A DNA stretch of 64,000 nucleotides from contig RFFP01000014.1 of NCBI GenBank assembly GCA_003696155.1, positions 1-64,000 of the forward strand, read 5' to 3'. Of the stretch, positions 23,992 to 35,100 are shown piece after piece. Made by a program: the position numbers and the translations under genes. The notes under the pieces were generated by a model that was given only the letters and a program-made list of their open reading frames with translations, was not told the origin of the DNA and made no database searches. This DNA is from Acidobacteriota bacterium (GTDB lineage Bacteria > Aquificota > Aquificia > Aquificales > Aquificaceae). Every line of letters starts with the position of its first letter. Position 1 is the stretch's first letter.

Positions 23992-25459
23992 CCTCTTCCG
24001 CCATGCTTACAGCCTTCATAAGTGCCCTTGCCTTGTTTACCGTCTCCCACCACTCCCTCTCAGGGTCAGAGTCGGCCACTATGCCCGCACCCGCCTGCAC
24101 GTAGACCTTTCCATTCAAGATGAGTGCGGTCCTTATGGCTATGGCCATGTCCATGTTTCCCTCGAAGGATATATAACCCACCGCACCGGCGTATATGCCC
24201 CGACTTTCCTTCTCAAGCTCCTCTATTATCTGCATGGCCCTTACCTTAGGAGCTCCCGAAACTGTCCCCGCAGGAAAGAGGGCCTTAAGCACATCCAGAG
24301 CATCCCTATCCTCTCCTAACTTTCCCACCACATCGCTTACCATGTGCATCACATGGGAGTACCTCTCCACCCTCATAAAACCTTCAACCCTAACACTCCC
24401 CGGTTTGGCAACCCTTCCCACATCGTTACGAGCCAGGTCCACAAGCATCAGGTGTTCAGCCCTCTCCTTTTCGTCCTTTAGGAGTTCCTCCTCAAGTCTT
24501 AGGTCCTCCTCGGGAGTGAGACCCCTCCTCCTTGTACCTGCTATAGGCCTTGTTTCCACCCTACCACCTTCGAGCCTCACAAGAACCTCAGGGGAGGAAC
24601 CCACTACCTTTATGTCCTCAAGGTCCATGTAGTACATATAGGGAGAAGGGTTTAAAAACCTTAGAGCTCTGTAAAGGTCTTCTGGCCTCCCCATGTAAGC
24701 TTTAGTGAACCTCTGGGACAGCACCACCTGTATTATATCCCCCTGGGCTATGTACTCCTTCGCTTTCCTTACTGCGGACAGGAATTCTTCCCTTTCGAAG
24801 TTGCTATCCCAAAAGGAAAGCTCAGGCTCCTTCTGGGGTAGGTGAAGAGGATAAACACAGCTACCGAATATGACCTCCTCCAACTTACTTATAAGTTCCT
24901 CTGCTCTCTTGTACTCTTCTTCCACACCCTTCTGAACCCAGAGGGGGACAACTATCTTTATGCTTCCAGTTAGGTTGTCGTGTACCACGAGACAGTCGCT
25001 GAGCAGAAAGAAGAGGTCGTAAACTCCCAAGCTATCCGGCTTTGACCTGGGTACGGGCTCGTAGCACTTTATTATGTCATAACCTATATAACCCACCAGC
25101 CCACCCCAGAATCTGGGAAGCCTCTCGTCTCTGTAAGGTTTTAGAGAAGAGAAGAAGACCTTGGGATACTGTAGGGGGTCATCCACACTGAAAAGCTTTA
25201 CCCTTCCCCCCTGCTTCAGCATAGCAATACCATCCTTCCAAGCGTAGTGCTGGGAAGAGCCAAGGATTATAAAGGAGTACCTTCCCCACTTGATGCCCCC
25301 TTCTACGCTTTCAAGAAGGAGGGTGTATTTACTTAGACCTCTTAGCTTTAGGTAGAGAGAAAGGGGAGTTTCTGTGTCTGCCACAAGCTCGCGAAAGAGT
25401 GGGATAGGGTTGTAGTCTTTTGAAAGGGCTTTTACATCCCTTAGGCTCAGGCTTAGCAT
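23948..25459 (-). CDS. trpE: Anthranilate synthase component I
   Basis: TrpE makes anthranilate from chorismate with ammonia from TrpG. The tryptophan feedback site LLESVEGG near residue 50, the catalytic GDIIQVVLSQRF, ETRPIAGTRRRG and LFPAGTVSGAPKVRAM are all present. At 503 residues it is the stand-alone large subunit. trpD is 29 kb away, so trp genes are scattered, and no attenuator or leader is visible. The start region has TAAAAT ten bases before the ATG and no ribosome site. Confidence 0.96.
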   Translation of the reverse strand: MLSLSLRDVKALSKDYNPIPLFRELVADTETPLSLYLKLRGLSKYTLLLESVEGGIKWGRYSFIILGSSQHYAWKDGIAMLKQGGRVKLFSVDDPLQYPKVFFSSLKPYRDERLPRFWGGLVGYIGYDIIKCYEPVPRSKPDSLGVYDLFFLLSDCLVVHDNLTGSIKIVVPLWVQKGVEEEYKRAEELISKLEEVIFGSCVYPLHLPQKEPELSFWDSNFEREEFLSAVRKAKEYIAQGDIIQVVLSQRFTKAYMGRPEDLYRALRFLNPSPYMYYMDLEDIKVVGSSPEVLVRLEGGRVETRPIAGTRRRGLTPEEDLRLEEELLKDEKERAEHLMLVDLARNDVGRVAKPGSVRVEGFMRVERYSHVMHMVSDVVGKLGEDRDALDVLKALFPAGTVSGAPKVRAMQIIEELEKESRGIYAGAVGYISFEGNMDMAIAIRTALILNGKVYVQAGAGIVADSDPEREWWETVNKARALMKAVSMAEEVSQQRRKASPGLPF

Positions 25460-25465
25460 AGGGAC

Positions 25466-25471
25466 TATAAT
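25466..25471 (+). promoter_or_regulatory. -10 box of the CBM48 gene
   Basis: TATAAT is followed 22 bases later by the ATG, with AAGGAGGTGA in the leader. It lies in the short divergent gap with trpE. Confidence 0.5.
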
Positions 25472-25493
25472 TTTAGCTTAAGGAGGTGAGAAA

Positions 25494-25778
25494 ATGATAA
25501 AGAAAGCATACCAAGAGGAAAAAGGTTTATGTACGGTTAGCTTTTACGTTAAGAAAGACAACGCGGAAAGGGTTGAGATTGTGGGTGAATGGAACGGATG
25601 GAAGCCTGAGCCTATGAGGAGGAAGAAAGACGGCACCTTCTGGACAAGCAAGAGGCTAAAACCCGGAACCTACAGGTTTAAGTATCTTATAGATGGACAT
25701 CTTTGGGAAAACGACCTAGAGGCTGACCAGCAAGTACCAAATCCCTATGGAACAACGGATAGCTTGATAGTAATCTGA
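25494..25778 (+). CDS. Stand-alone glycogen-binding (CBM48/AMPK-beta-like) domain protein
   Basis: This 94-residue protein is a single early-set domain of the CBM48 type found in AMP-activated kinase beta and in glycogen branching enzymes: VTFYV-like strands, VEIVGEWNGWKPEPM, then LKPGTYRFKYLIDGHLWENDLEADQQVPNPYG split over two signatures. The tryptophans and the Asn-Pro end are glycan-contact positions in the family. No catalytic domain is attached. It may bind glycogen and work with the GH57 enzyme encoded 5.4 kb away. The start follows a strong AAGGAGG. Confidence 0.85.
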   Translation: MIKKAYQEEKGLCTVSFYVKKDNAERVEIVGEWNGWKPEPMRRKKDGTFWTSKRLKPGTYRFKYLIDGHLWENDLEADQQVPNPYGTTDSLIVI

Positions 25779-25794
25779 GACCTATCTTATTCTC

Positions 25795-29004
<3,210 letters not shown>

Positions 29005-29008
<4 letters not shown>

Positions 29009-29424
29009 AGGTATCCGGCCTCAACCCCGATGCATGCATCCCAAACTATATCTATTCTGTCCTTGTACCTTTCTATGACCTCAAGGTTCTCACAGCCGGG
29101 CTGAAGCCACACGCACCTGGCACCTACTCCTATGGCTTCCTCGAGGATAGGCTCTATGTGGGCTGGGTTCCTAAAAACGTTTACTATGTCTATGGGTTCT
29201 GGCACATCCTTAAGAGAGGAAAGAACCTTTACACCCATTATCTCCTGTCCGCTGTACTTGGGGTTTACAAAGTAAACCCTGTGCCTACCCTTGGATAGAA
29301 GCCTTTCGCTAACATAGTAGGAGGGTCTTTCCGGGTCTGGGGATATACCAACGACGACAACCACTGAAGAACCCTTCAAGACCTCAAAGGCTTCGTCCTT
29401 ATGGCTATGGTGAAGTTCTTTCAT
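29005..29424 (-). CDS. CoA-binding domain protein (YccU type)
   Basis: This 139-residue Rossmann-fold protein resembles the CoA-binding domain of succinyl-CoA synthetase alpha: VVVVVGISPDPERPSYYVSE, then YFVNPKYSGQEIMG, then VWLQPGCENLEVIERYK. Single-domain members of this family are common in bacteria and have no agreed function. The Cys of QPGCENLE is a conserved position. It has a leaderless-type promoter and stands alone. Confidence 0.85.
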
Positions 29425-29432
29425 AAGGTAAG

Positions 29433-29438
29433 ATTATA
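29433..29438 (-). promoter_or_regulatory. -10 box of the CoA-binding protein gene, leaderless layout
   Basis: TATAAT ends eight bases before the ATG and no ribosome site is present. Confidence 0.55.
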
Positions 29439-29461
29439 AGCTAAACCCTTTGTGAAGAACG

Positions 29462-30094
29462 TCAATAAACACACTCCAATTCTCTCAATACCCTCCTTAT
29501 AGCCTCATCCTTCAGGCTTTCTGCACTTTTTAAAAACCTTTCCCTTGTATGTTTGTACGACATTATTATGTGGGTCAGAGCGTCCACCGTATGGTCAAGA
29601 AACTCGTTCACAACTATATAGTCAAAGTGTTTGGCACAGGCTATCTCTTTCTCTGCAGCCCTTAGCCTCTCCTCGAGGTTTGTATCTTTGTAGCCCCTTC
29701 CTAAGAGCCTTCTCCTTAGCTCCTCAAAGGAAGGAGGTAGGAGGAATATGAGCACGTTTTTAATGTCCTGCTGCTCTCTTATCCTCTTTGCACCCTGCAC
29801 ATCTATGATTAGGAGGGAGTCAATGCCCATCTCCTCGTTCTTCATAACCTGGTCCCTTGGTGTGCCGTAGTAGTTTCCATAGACGAGGGCGTGCTCGAGG
29901 AAAAAAGCCCTCTCTATGCCCTCTTTAAACTCCTCCTGAGACATAAACAGGTAGTCCACGCCGTGGACCTCTCCTTCCCTTCTCTGTCTTGTGGTAGCAG
30001 TGACAACCCTACAAAGGCCCGGTACCCTTTCTAACAGCTTGCCAGCTACAGTCGTTTTACCAGCACCAGAGGGAGCAGACAGAACAAAGAGCAT
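29462..30094 (-). CDS. gmk: Guanylate kinase
   Basis: Gmk phosphorylates GMP to GDP. The P-loop SAPSGAGKTT begins at residue 6, followed by TTRQRREGEVHGVDYLF for GMP binding and LLIIDVQGAKRI. The length from the ATG at 30094 is 210 residues. The frame is open 25 codons further, but those codons run into the tRNA gene, and the chosen ATG sits six bases from a TATAAT box. It is divergent from tRNA-Val. Confidence 0.96.
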   Translation of the reverse strand: MLFVLSAPSGAGKTTVAGKLLERVPGLCRVVTATTRQRREGEVHGVDYLFMSQEEFKEGIERAFFLEHALVYGNYYGTPRDQVMKNEEMGIDSLLIIDVQGAKRIREQQDIKNVLIFLLPPSFEELRRRLLGRGYKDTNLEERLRAAEKEIACAKHFDYIVVNEFLDHTVDALTHIIMSYKHTRERFLKSAESLKDEAIRRVLRELECVY

Positions 30095-30096
30095 GT

Positions 30097-30102
30097 TATA
30101 AT
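30097..30102 (+). promoter_or_regulatory. -10 box of tRNA-Val
   Basis: TATAAT ends nine bases before the first tRNA base. It lies in the 12-base perfect palindrome TTATAATTATAA (30096-30107) that also holds the opposed gmk box. Confidence 0.5.
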
Positions 30103-30106
30103 TATA
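30101..30106 (-). promoter_or_regulatory. -10 box of gmk, leaderless layout
   Basis: TATAAT on the minus strand ends six bases before the gmk ATG; the -35 region would fall inside the tRNA gene and is not recognisable. Confidence 0.5.
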
Positions 30107-30111
30107 AAACA

Positions 30112-30187
30112 AGGCGCGTAGCTCAGTAGGCAGAGCGCTGGCCCGACACGCCAGAGGTCGGCGGTTCAAGTCCGCCCGCGCCTACCA
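30112..30187 (+). tRNA. tRNA-Val (anticodon GAC)
   Basis: The 76 bases fold as a standard cloverleaf: acceptor AGGCGCG pairing with CGCGCCT, D stem GCTC/GAGC, anticodon stem CTGGC/GCCAG around the loop CCGACAC with anticodon GAC, variable AGGTC, T stem GGCGG/CCGCC with loop TTCAAGT, discriminator A and an encoded CCA end. GAC reads the valine codons GUC and GUU. Confidence 0.97.
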
Positions 30188-30190
30188 TGT

Positions 30191-30196
30191 TATAAT
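30191..30196 (+). promoter_or_regulatory. -10 box of accA, leaderless layout
   Basis: TATAAT starts four bases after the tRNA CCA end and ends seven bases before the accA ATG. No ribosome site is present. Confidence 0.6.
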
Positions 30197-30203
30197 CTCT
30201 CTG

Positions 30204-31154
30204 ATGTTCCTACAGTTTGAAAGGGAGCTTCAAGAACTACACGAAAAGGTTGAACACCTCAAAAGGCTATACAAGCTTGGAGAGAAGGATAAGGAGGTTG
30301 AGCTAAGGAGGCTACAGAGAGAGTTTAAAAAAAGAGCAAGGGAGCTCTACAAAAAGCTTGACCCATGGGAAAAAGTCTTGGTTGCTCGCCATCCTCAGAG
30401 ACCCCACACCCTTGACTTTATAAACCTCATATTTAAAGACTTTATAGAGTTGCATGGAGATAGATGTTTCTCCGATGATAGGTCTGTAGTGGCGGGCTTT
30501 GCGTACTTAGACCGCTTTCCGGTGGCTGTTATAGCCCAGCAAAAGGGTAGAAGCACTAAGGAGAAGATGGAGAGGAACTTTGGCATGCCCCATCCAGAAG
30601 GCTACAGAAAGGCCATAAGAGTGGCAAAGCTCGCCGAGAGTTACCGCATGCCCCTTATAACCTTTGTAGACACCCCTGGAGCCTATCCAGGCATAGGAGC
30701 GGAGGAAAGAGGACAATCAGAAGCCATAGCAAAAAGCCTTTACGTCTTTGGATACCTAAAGATACCTACAATAGCGGTCATAATAGGTGAAGGTGGCTCA
30801 GGTGGAGCTTTAGCCTTAAGTGTTGCCAACAAGGTCCTAATCCTTGAGAATGCGGTATACTCCGTCATATCCCCAGAAGGATGTGCGGCCATCCTTTGGA
30901 AGGACCAAAGCAAGGTAAGGGAAGCCTCAAGGGCCCTCAAACTGACTGCACAAGACCTTTTAAAGCTTGGCGTGGTAGACCATGTGGTGCCAGAACCCTT
31001 AGGCGCTGCACACTGGAGCTACGAAAGGAGTGCGAGGGTTTTGAAGAGATACCTGAGGAGATGTTTGAAAGAGCTTTTAAGCCTGGACCATGAGGGGATA
31101 GTCTCCCAAAGAAGGGTAAAGTTTGAAAGGATGGGGGCTTACATAGAGAGATGA
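30204..31154 (+). CDS. accA: Acetyl-CoA carboxylase carboxyltransferase subunit alpha
   Basis: AccA, with AccD, transfers CO2 from carboxybiotin to acetyl-CoA in fatty acid synthesis. An N-terminal coiled coil (about residues 1-55) precedes HPQRPHTLDFINLIF, FIELHGDRCFSDD, RNFGMPHPEGYRKA and the oxyanion-type loop FVDTPGAYPGIGAEERGQ and GEGGSGGALALSVAN. The 316-residue length is normal. It overlaps the GH57 gene by four bases. Confidence 0.97.
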   Translation: MFLQFERELQELHEKVEHLKRLYKLGEKDKEVELRRLQREFKKRARELYKKLDPWEKVLVARHPQRPHTLDFINLIFKDFIELHGDRCFSDDRSVVAGFAYLDRFPVAVIAQQKGRSTKEKMERNFGMPHPEGYRKAIRVAKLAESYRMPLITFVDTPGAYPGIGAEERGQSEAIAKSLYVFGYLKIPTIAVIIGEGGSGGALALSVANKVLILENAVYSVISPEGCAAILWKDQSKVREASRALKLTAQDLLKLGVVDHVVPEPLGAAHWSYERSARVLKRYLRRCLKELLSLDHEGIVSQRRVKFERMGAYIER

Positions 31155-33184
31155 GTTTCTTCTGCCTTCACTGTCACTTCCATCAACCCCCAAGGGAAAA
31201 CCCCTACCTTGGTCTCATACCCATCGAAGAAAGTGCCTACCCCTTTGAAAATTGGAACGAGAGGATTTTTAGGGAGTGTTACCTTCCTAACCTATACGCT
31301 CATTACAGATCAGATGGAAAACTCCTAAAGGTGGTTAACAACTACGGTGGTGTGAGCTTTAACTTTACCCATAGCCTTCTGTCTTGGCTTGCGAGGGAAA
31401 AGCCCTGGTTTGTGGAGAAACTTAAAGCCTCTTCAAAAAACGCCCTTGCGAGCGGTTTTAACCACACCATACTACCCTTAGACCCAAAGGAGGACAGGGA
31501 GGTCCAGATAGTTTGGGGCATCAGGTCCTTTGAGCACTTCTTTGGAAGAAAACCGAGGGGGTTTTGGCTCCCCGAGCTTGCGGTGGATAGGGCCACTCTA
31601 TCCCTTTTGGTAAGACACGGCATAAAATACGTAATCCTCGCTCCCCATCAGGTAAAGGTCAAGGGGAGCTTTTTGAGACACTACCTTCCCGAGGGACACA
31701 TAGACATATTTGTGTATGACGGTGAGCTTTCCCACGGTTTTGCCTTCGGGGACCTGCTCAGGGATGTATCACAGGTAATAGGGAGGACTTTGGATTCTAA
31801 GAGGCTTACCTTGGTGGCGGTGGACGGGGAGACATTCGGCCACCATAAGAAGTTCGGCGAGATGGGACTTGCTTACCTTTTGGAAAACCATCCGAGGATG
31901 AAAACCTTAGAGGAGGTTTATGACCTTCTGAGGCCCGATATGGAGACGGAGATTAAGGAGCTTACTTCCTGGAGCTGTGCCCATGGAATAGAGAGGTGGC
32001 ATTCGGACTGTGGATGCACCACTGGGGATCAGCCAGGATGGCATCAGAAGTGGAGAAGGCCCTTAAGGGAGGCTTTGGAGTTTTTAAGAAGTGCGGTTAA
32101 GGAGAGACTCCTTTTAGAGCTCCATAGGTACTTTAAAGACCCATGGGAAGGGGTGCTAGACTTTATAAACGTCATACTGGGTGGATCTAAGGAAGAGTAC
32201 TTCAGTAGGCACCTCAAGGCACCCATAAACAAGGAAGAGAGGGTGAAACTGCTCAAGCTTTTAAACGCTTACATGTATGTTCATCTCTCCTTCTCTTCTG
32301 ATGGCTGGTTCTTTGCGGAGATATCCCAGCTTGAGCCTGTAAAGAACCTGCTCTTTGCAAAGTTTGCCCTTGACCTTATAGGAGACAGTGCGCTAGAGGA
32401 AGGCTTTGTTAGGCTACTTTCCCAGGCACCTAGCAACCTACGCACCTACGGAAACGGTCTTGGGGTATGGGAGAGGCTTGTTAAAACAAAGTCATTAAAG
32501 GTGGAAGACTTGATAAAATCCCTGGTAGTTCTCGAGCTTTCCGATGTGATACCCCAGGAGGGAATGCTCGGAAGGTTCTACTACAGAGTTGAGGGTTTTG
32601 AGCCCTGGAAGGTCTACATAAAGGACAGGGAGACAGAGGAGGAGTACGAAGGAATGGAAAAGCTTAGAGAGTTTGAATCAGGGAGGGTCCCTCAACCCTT
32701 ACTCAAGTGGCTTCTTGAAAAGTGGTCCCTTGACTATGGAAAGGAGGATGTGGAATTTACCAAGCACTACCAAGCTCTGTTGGAGGACCTAATATCCTAC
32801 TCCAAGGACACGCCCTTTGACCTGAAGGATGAGCTGAAAGGAGAGTTGGAGACCCACTACAAAATAAGGCTGTACATAGCCCTAAAGAAGGAAGAGGACT
32901 TTGATAGGGCGAAGGAGCTCCTCGATAGGGCAGACAGTTTGGGGCTTTCTTTAAAAGACCAAAAGCTGAAGTTATGGATTGAAAACTACATAAGCAGAAA
33001 GGTTTTAAAGGGTCTTTTGGAGGAGGAGGCCTATAAGATAGCGGGCTTTGTCAAAGAGTACAACAGGTCTGTAGGAAAGTACGAGCTCATGGTTGACCTG
33101 TGGGAACTTAAAAACTGGGCCTGGGAGAGAAAGGAGAGCATAAAAAATGTGGAACTCTTAGGACTCCTTGACCTTCATCTTTAA
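31151..33184 (+). CDS. Glycoside hydrolase family 57 protein (DUF3536 type)
   Basis: GH57 enzymes from thermophiles act on alpha-glucans. This 677-residue protein begins LHCHFHQPPRENPY (motif 1), with GFNHTI as motif 2, the WLPE nucleophile Glu142 and the acid VDGETFGHH at about Asp225. The C-terminal half matches the DUF3536 region of the large alpha-amylase/alpha-mannosidase-like group. The exact substrate is not known for this subgroup. It may turn over glycogen in the cytoplasm, since no signal peptide is present. It is coupled to accA by ATGA. Confidence 0.9.
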   Translation: MSFFCLHCHFHQPPRENPYLGLIPIEESAYPFENWNERIFRECYLPNLYAHYRSDGKLLKVVNNYGGVSFNFTHSLLSWLAREKPWFVEKLKASSKNALASGFNHTILPLDPKEDREVQIVWGIRSFEHFFGRKPRGFWLPELAVDRATLSLLVRHGIKYVILAPHQVKVKGSFLRHYLPEGHIDIFVYDGELSHGFAFGDLLRDVSQVIGRTLDSKRLTLVAVDGETFGHHKKFGEMGLAYLLENHPRMKTLEEVYDLLRPDMETEIKELTSWSCAHGIERWHSDCGCTTGDQPGWHQKWRRPLREALEFLRSAVKERLLLELHRYFKDPWEGVLDFINVILGGSKEEYFSRHLKAPINKEERVKLLKLLNAYMYVHLSFSSDGWFFAEISQLEPVKNLLFAKFALDLIGDSALEEGFVRLLSQAPSNLRTYGNGLGVWERLVKTKSLKVEDLIKSLVVLELSDVIPQEGMLGRFYYRVEGFEPWKVYIKDRETEEEYEGMEKLREFESGRVPQPLLKWLLEKWSLDYGKEDVEFTKHYQALLEDLISYSKDTPFDLKDELKGELETHYKIRLYIALKKEEDFDRAKELLDRADSLGLSLKDQKLKLWIENYISRKVLKGLLEEEAYKIAGFVKEYNRSVGKYELMVDLWELKNWAWERKESIKNVELLGLLDLHL

Positions 33185-33187
33185 AAT
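33182..33187 (+). promoter_or_regulatory. -10 box of pncB, leaderless layout
   Basis: TAAAAT at the end of the GH57 gene ends six bases before the pncB ATG, with no ribosome site. Confidence 0.45.
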
Positions 33188-33193
33188 ATTTCC

Positions 33194-34459
33194 ATGCTTT
33201 CTACCGCACTCTTTACAGACCTATACGAGCTCACAATGGCACAGGTCTACCTAGAAAAGGGGAAAGTGGATAGGGCGGTTTTTAGTCTATTTGTTAGGGA
33301 GCTTCCAAAAAATAGAAACTTCCTAGTCTCCTGTGGTCTTGAGCTCCTCTTAGAGGTTCTGGAGAGGTTCCAATTTACAGATGAACAGCTTTTCTATCTT
33401 AAATCCCTTGGTATTTTCAAAGACTGGTTTCTTGACTACTTGAAGGAATACCGTTTCCGCTCCGACCTTTACGCCATACCTGAAGGAAAAATATTCTTTC
33501 AGAACGAGCCACTCCTTCAGCTTGAAGGCTCTCTTCCCGATGTGCAGGTACTTGAAACCATAACCATGAACCTTATGCACTACAACGTCTTGGTGGCTTC
33601 AAAGTGTGCAAGGTGCTACATGGCATCTGGGGGAAGGGCCTTGGTGGACTTTGGACTGAGGCGTGCCCACGGTCTTGATGCGGGGCTATACTCCGCAAGG
33701 GCATGCTACATTGCTGGCTTTGCGGGAACCTCTAACCTTCAAGCGGGCATGACCTATGGCTTGCCCGTCTTTGGGACCATGGCCCACTCCTTTGTTATGG
33801 TCTTTGAGGAAGAGGAGGAGGCCTTCAGGGCCTTTTCCGAGGTATTTCCTGACAGGACCATCCTCCTGATAGACACCTACGACACCCTAAAGGGTGCACA
33901 GAAGGCAATAAAGCTCATGAAGGAATGTGTAAAGGTGGTGGGTGTTAGGATTGACAGCGGAGACCTTGGAGAGCTGAGCAGAGAGGTAAGGGAGCTCTTT
34001 GACCGTGAGGGCTTTACCCATGTAAAGATTGTGGTAAGTGGGGGCTTGAGCGAAGAGGACATTCAAGGGCTAATATCCTCCGGTGCACCCATAGACACCT
34101 TCGGTGTGGGGACGAAGGTGCTTACCTCCTCCGATGCTCCCTATCTTGACATGGCGTATAAGCTTGTGGAGTACGGTGGAGAGCCCAAGTTTAAGCTAAG
34201 CCCTGGCAAGAAAACCTTTCCCTATAAGAGGCAGGTGTTTAGGTTTTACGATGGAGGGAAGATGGCTTGGGATGAGGTAGTAAGGTACAGGGAAGGCGGG
34301 ATGGTAGAACTCATTTGCAAAGACGGCAGACCTCTAAAAACCTTACCAAGCATAAAGGAGATAAGGGAGCTATTTATGAAGGAGATGGAAAGCCTACCCA
34401 CAGCTTTACGCTCCCTTTCAAAGGTTGATGATTATAATGTTATAGTTAAAAACGATTAG
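33194..34459 (+). CDS. pncB: Nicotinate phosphoribosyltransferase
   Basis: The enzyme salvages nicotinic acid to nicotinate mononucleotide for NAD. TDLYELTMAQVYLEKG at the N terminus, FGLRRAHGLDAGLYSARACYI, the catalytic His in GTMAHSFVMVF, and the phosphate-binding VRIDSGDLGELSREVR and FGVGTKVLTSSDAPYLDMAYKL regions identify it. It is 421 residues long. It lies after the GH57 gene by nine bases, and rpoZ follows. Confidence 0.94.
   Translation: MLSTALFTDLYELTMAQVYLEKGKVDRAVFSLFVRELPKNRNFLVSCGLELLLEVLERFQFTDEQLFYLKSLGIFKDWFLDYLKEYRFRSDLYAIPEGKIFFQNEPLLQLEGSLPDVQVLETITMNLMHYNVLVASKCARCYMASGGRALVDFGLRRAHGLDAGLYSARACYIAGFAGTSNLQAGMTYGLPVFGTMAHSFVMVFEEEEEAFRAFSEVFPDRTILLIDTYDTLKGAQKAIKLMKECVKVVGVRIDSGDLGELSREVRELFDREGFTHVKIVVSGGLSEEDIQGLISSGAPIDTFGVGTKVLTSSDAPYLDMAYKLVEYGGEPKFKLSPGKKTFPYKRQVFRFYDGGKMAWDEVVRYREGGMVELICKDGRPLKTLPSIKEIRELFMKEMESLPTALRSLSKVDDYNVIVKND
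34433..34438 (+). promoter_or_regulatory. Candidate internal promoter for rpoZ
   Basis: TATAAT lies within the last codons of pncB, 30 bases before the rpoZ ATG, and the TTAGGAGGTT ribosome site follows. It would uncouple rpoZ from pncB. Confidence 0.4.
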
Positions 34460-34468
34460 GAGGTTTCC

Positions 34469-34702
34469 ATGAGTAAAAGACCTAACATAGAGGAGGCTTT
34501 AAAGAAGGTCTCTTCTAGGTACGAGCTTGTGCACGCAGCTGCAAAAAGGGTAAAGCAGCTTCTTGAGAAGGGCGAGGACATATTCATACTTGACAGAAAA
34601 CGTGGAGAGCTATTAAAAAAGACCTTTCAGGCTATAGAAGATATATCCTCTGGAAAGGTTCAGGTCATGAGGCTAAAGAAGAGGGAAGGTAGTCATGATT
34701 AG
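34469..34702 (+). CDS. rpoZ: DNA-directed RNA polymerase subunit omega
   Basis: This 77-residue protein is the omega subunit that helps assemble RNA polymerase. The typical start RPNIEEALKKVSSRYELVHAAAKRVKQL and the later KTFQAIEDISSGKVQV match the family. AGGAGG precedes the ATG. It overlaps the next gene by eight bases. Confidence 0.92.
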   Translation: MSKRPNIEEALKKVSSRYELVHAAAKRVKQLLEKGEDIFILDRKRGELLKKTFQAIEDISSGKVQVMRLKKREGSHD

Positions 34703-35099
34703 AAGTCTGCTATTTCTGCACATACTCTTCGCCTCTGTGTGGATAGGTGGGATGGTGTACAGCCTGTTCTTTTTGGGTCCTTCCCTTAAGTCCATGCAGG
34801 AGGAAAGGAGAAGGGAACTGCTCAGGTCTGTTCTTGGAAAGTTCTTCCCCGCCGTATGGCTGTCCATACTCGTACTCTTTATAACCGGGATGGGTCTGTG
34901 GCATGGTTACAGGAAGGACTTTTCAACCAATCCACTCTTTCATACAAAGCTCTTTCTTTTCACCCTTATGACTCTTATTTTTGCGTACATATACATCTTC
35001 CTATTCCGTAGGGGGCACTTAAAGGGTATACCCAACCTCATAGGCGTCAACCTTCTGCTGGGTGTATTAGTGCTTCTTCTGATAACCTACATAGCCTGA
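34695..35099 (+). CDS. Small four-helix membrane protein (CopD/DUF4149-like)
   Basis: This 134-residue protein has four hydrophobic segments, at about residues 3-28, 50-65, 82-104 and 114-133. LHILFASVWIGGMVYSLFFLGP with a conserved His and the TGMGLWHGY region are typical of the CopD-like / DUF4149 superfamily of small membrane proteins, some of which bind haem or copper. No firm function follows. It overlaps the rpoZ end and is one base from the transglycosylase gene. Confidence 0.65.
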   Translation: MIRSLLFLHILFASVWIGGMVYSLFFLGPSLKSMQEERRRELLRSVLGKFFPAVWLSILVLFITGMGLWHGYRKDFSTNPLFHTKLFLFTLMTLIFAYIYIFLFRRGHLKGIPNLIGVNLLLGVLVLLLITYIA

Positions 35100-35100
35100 T

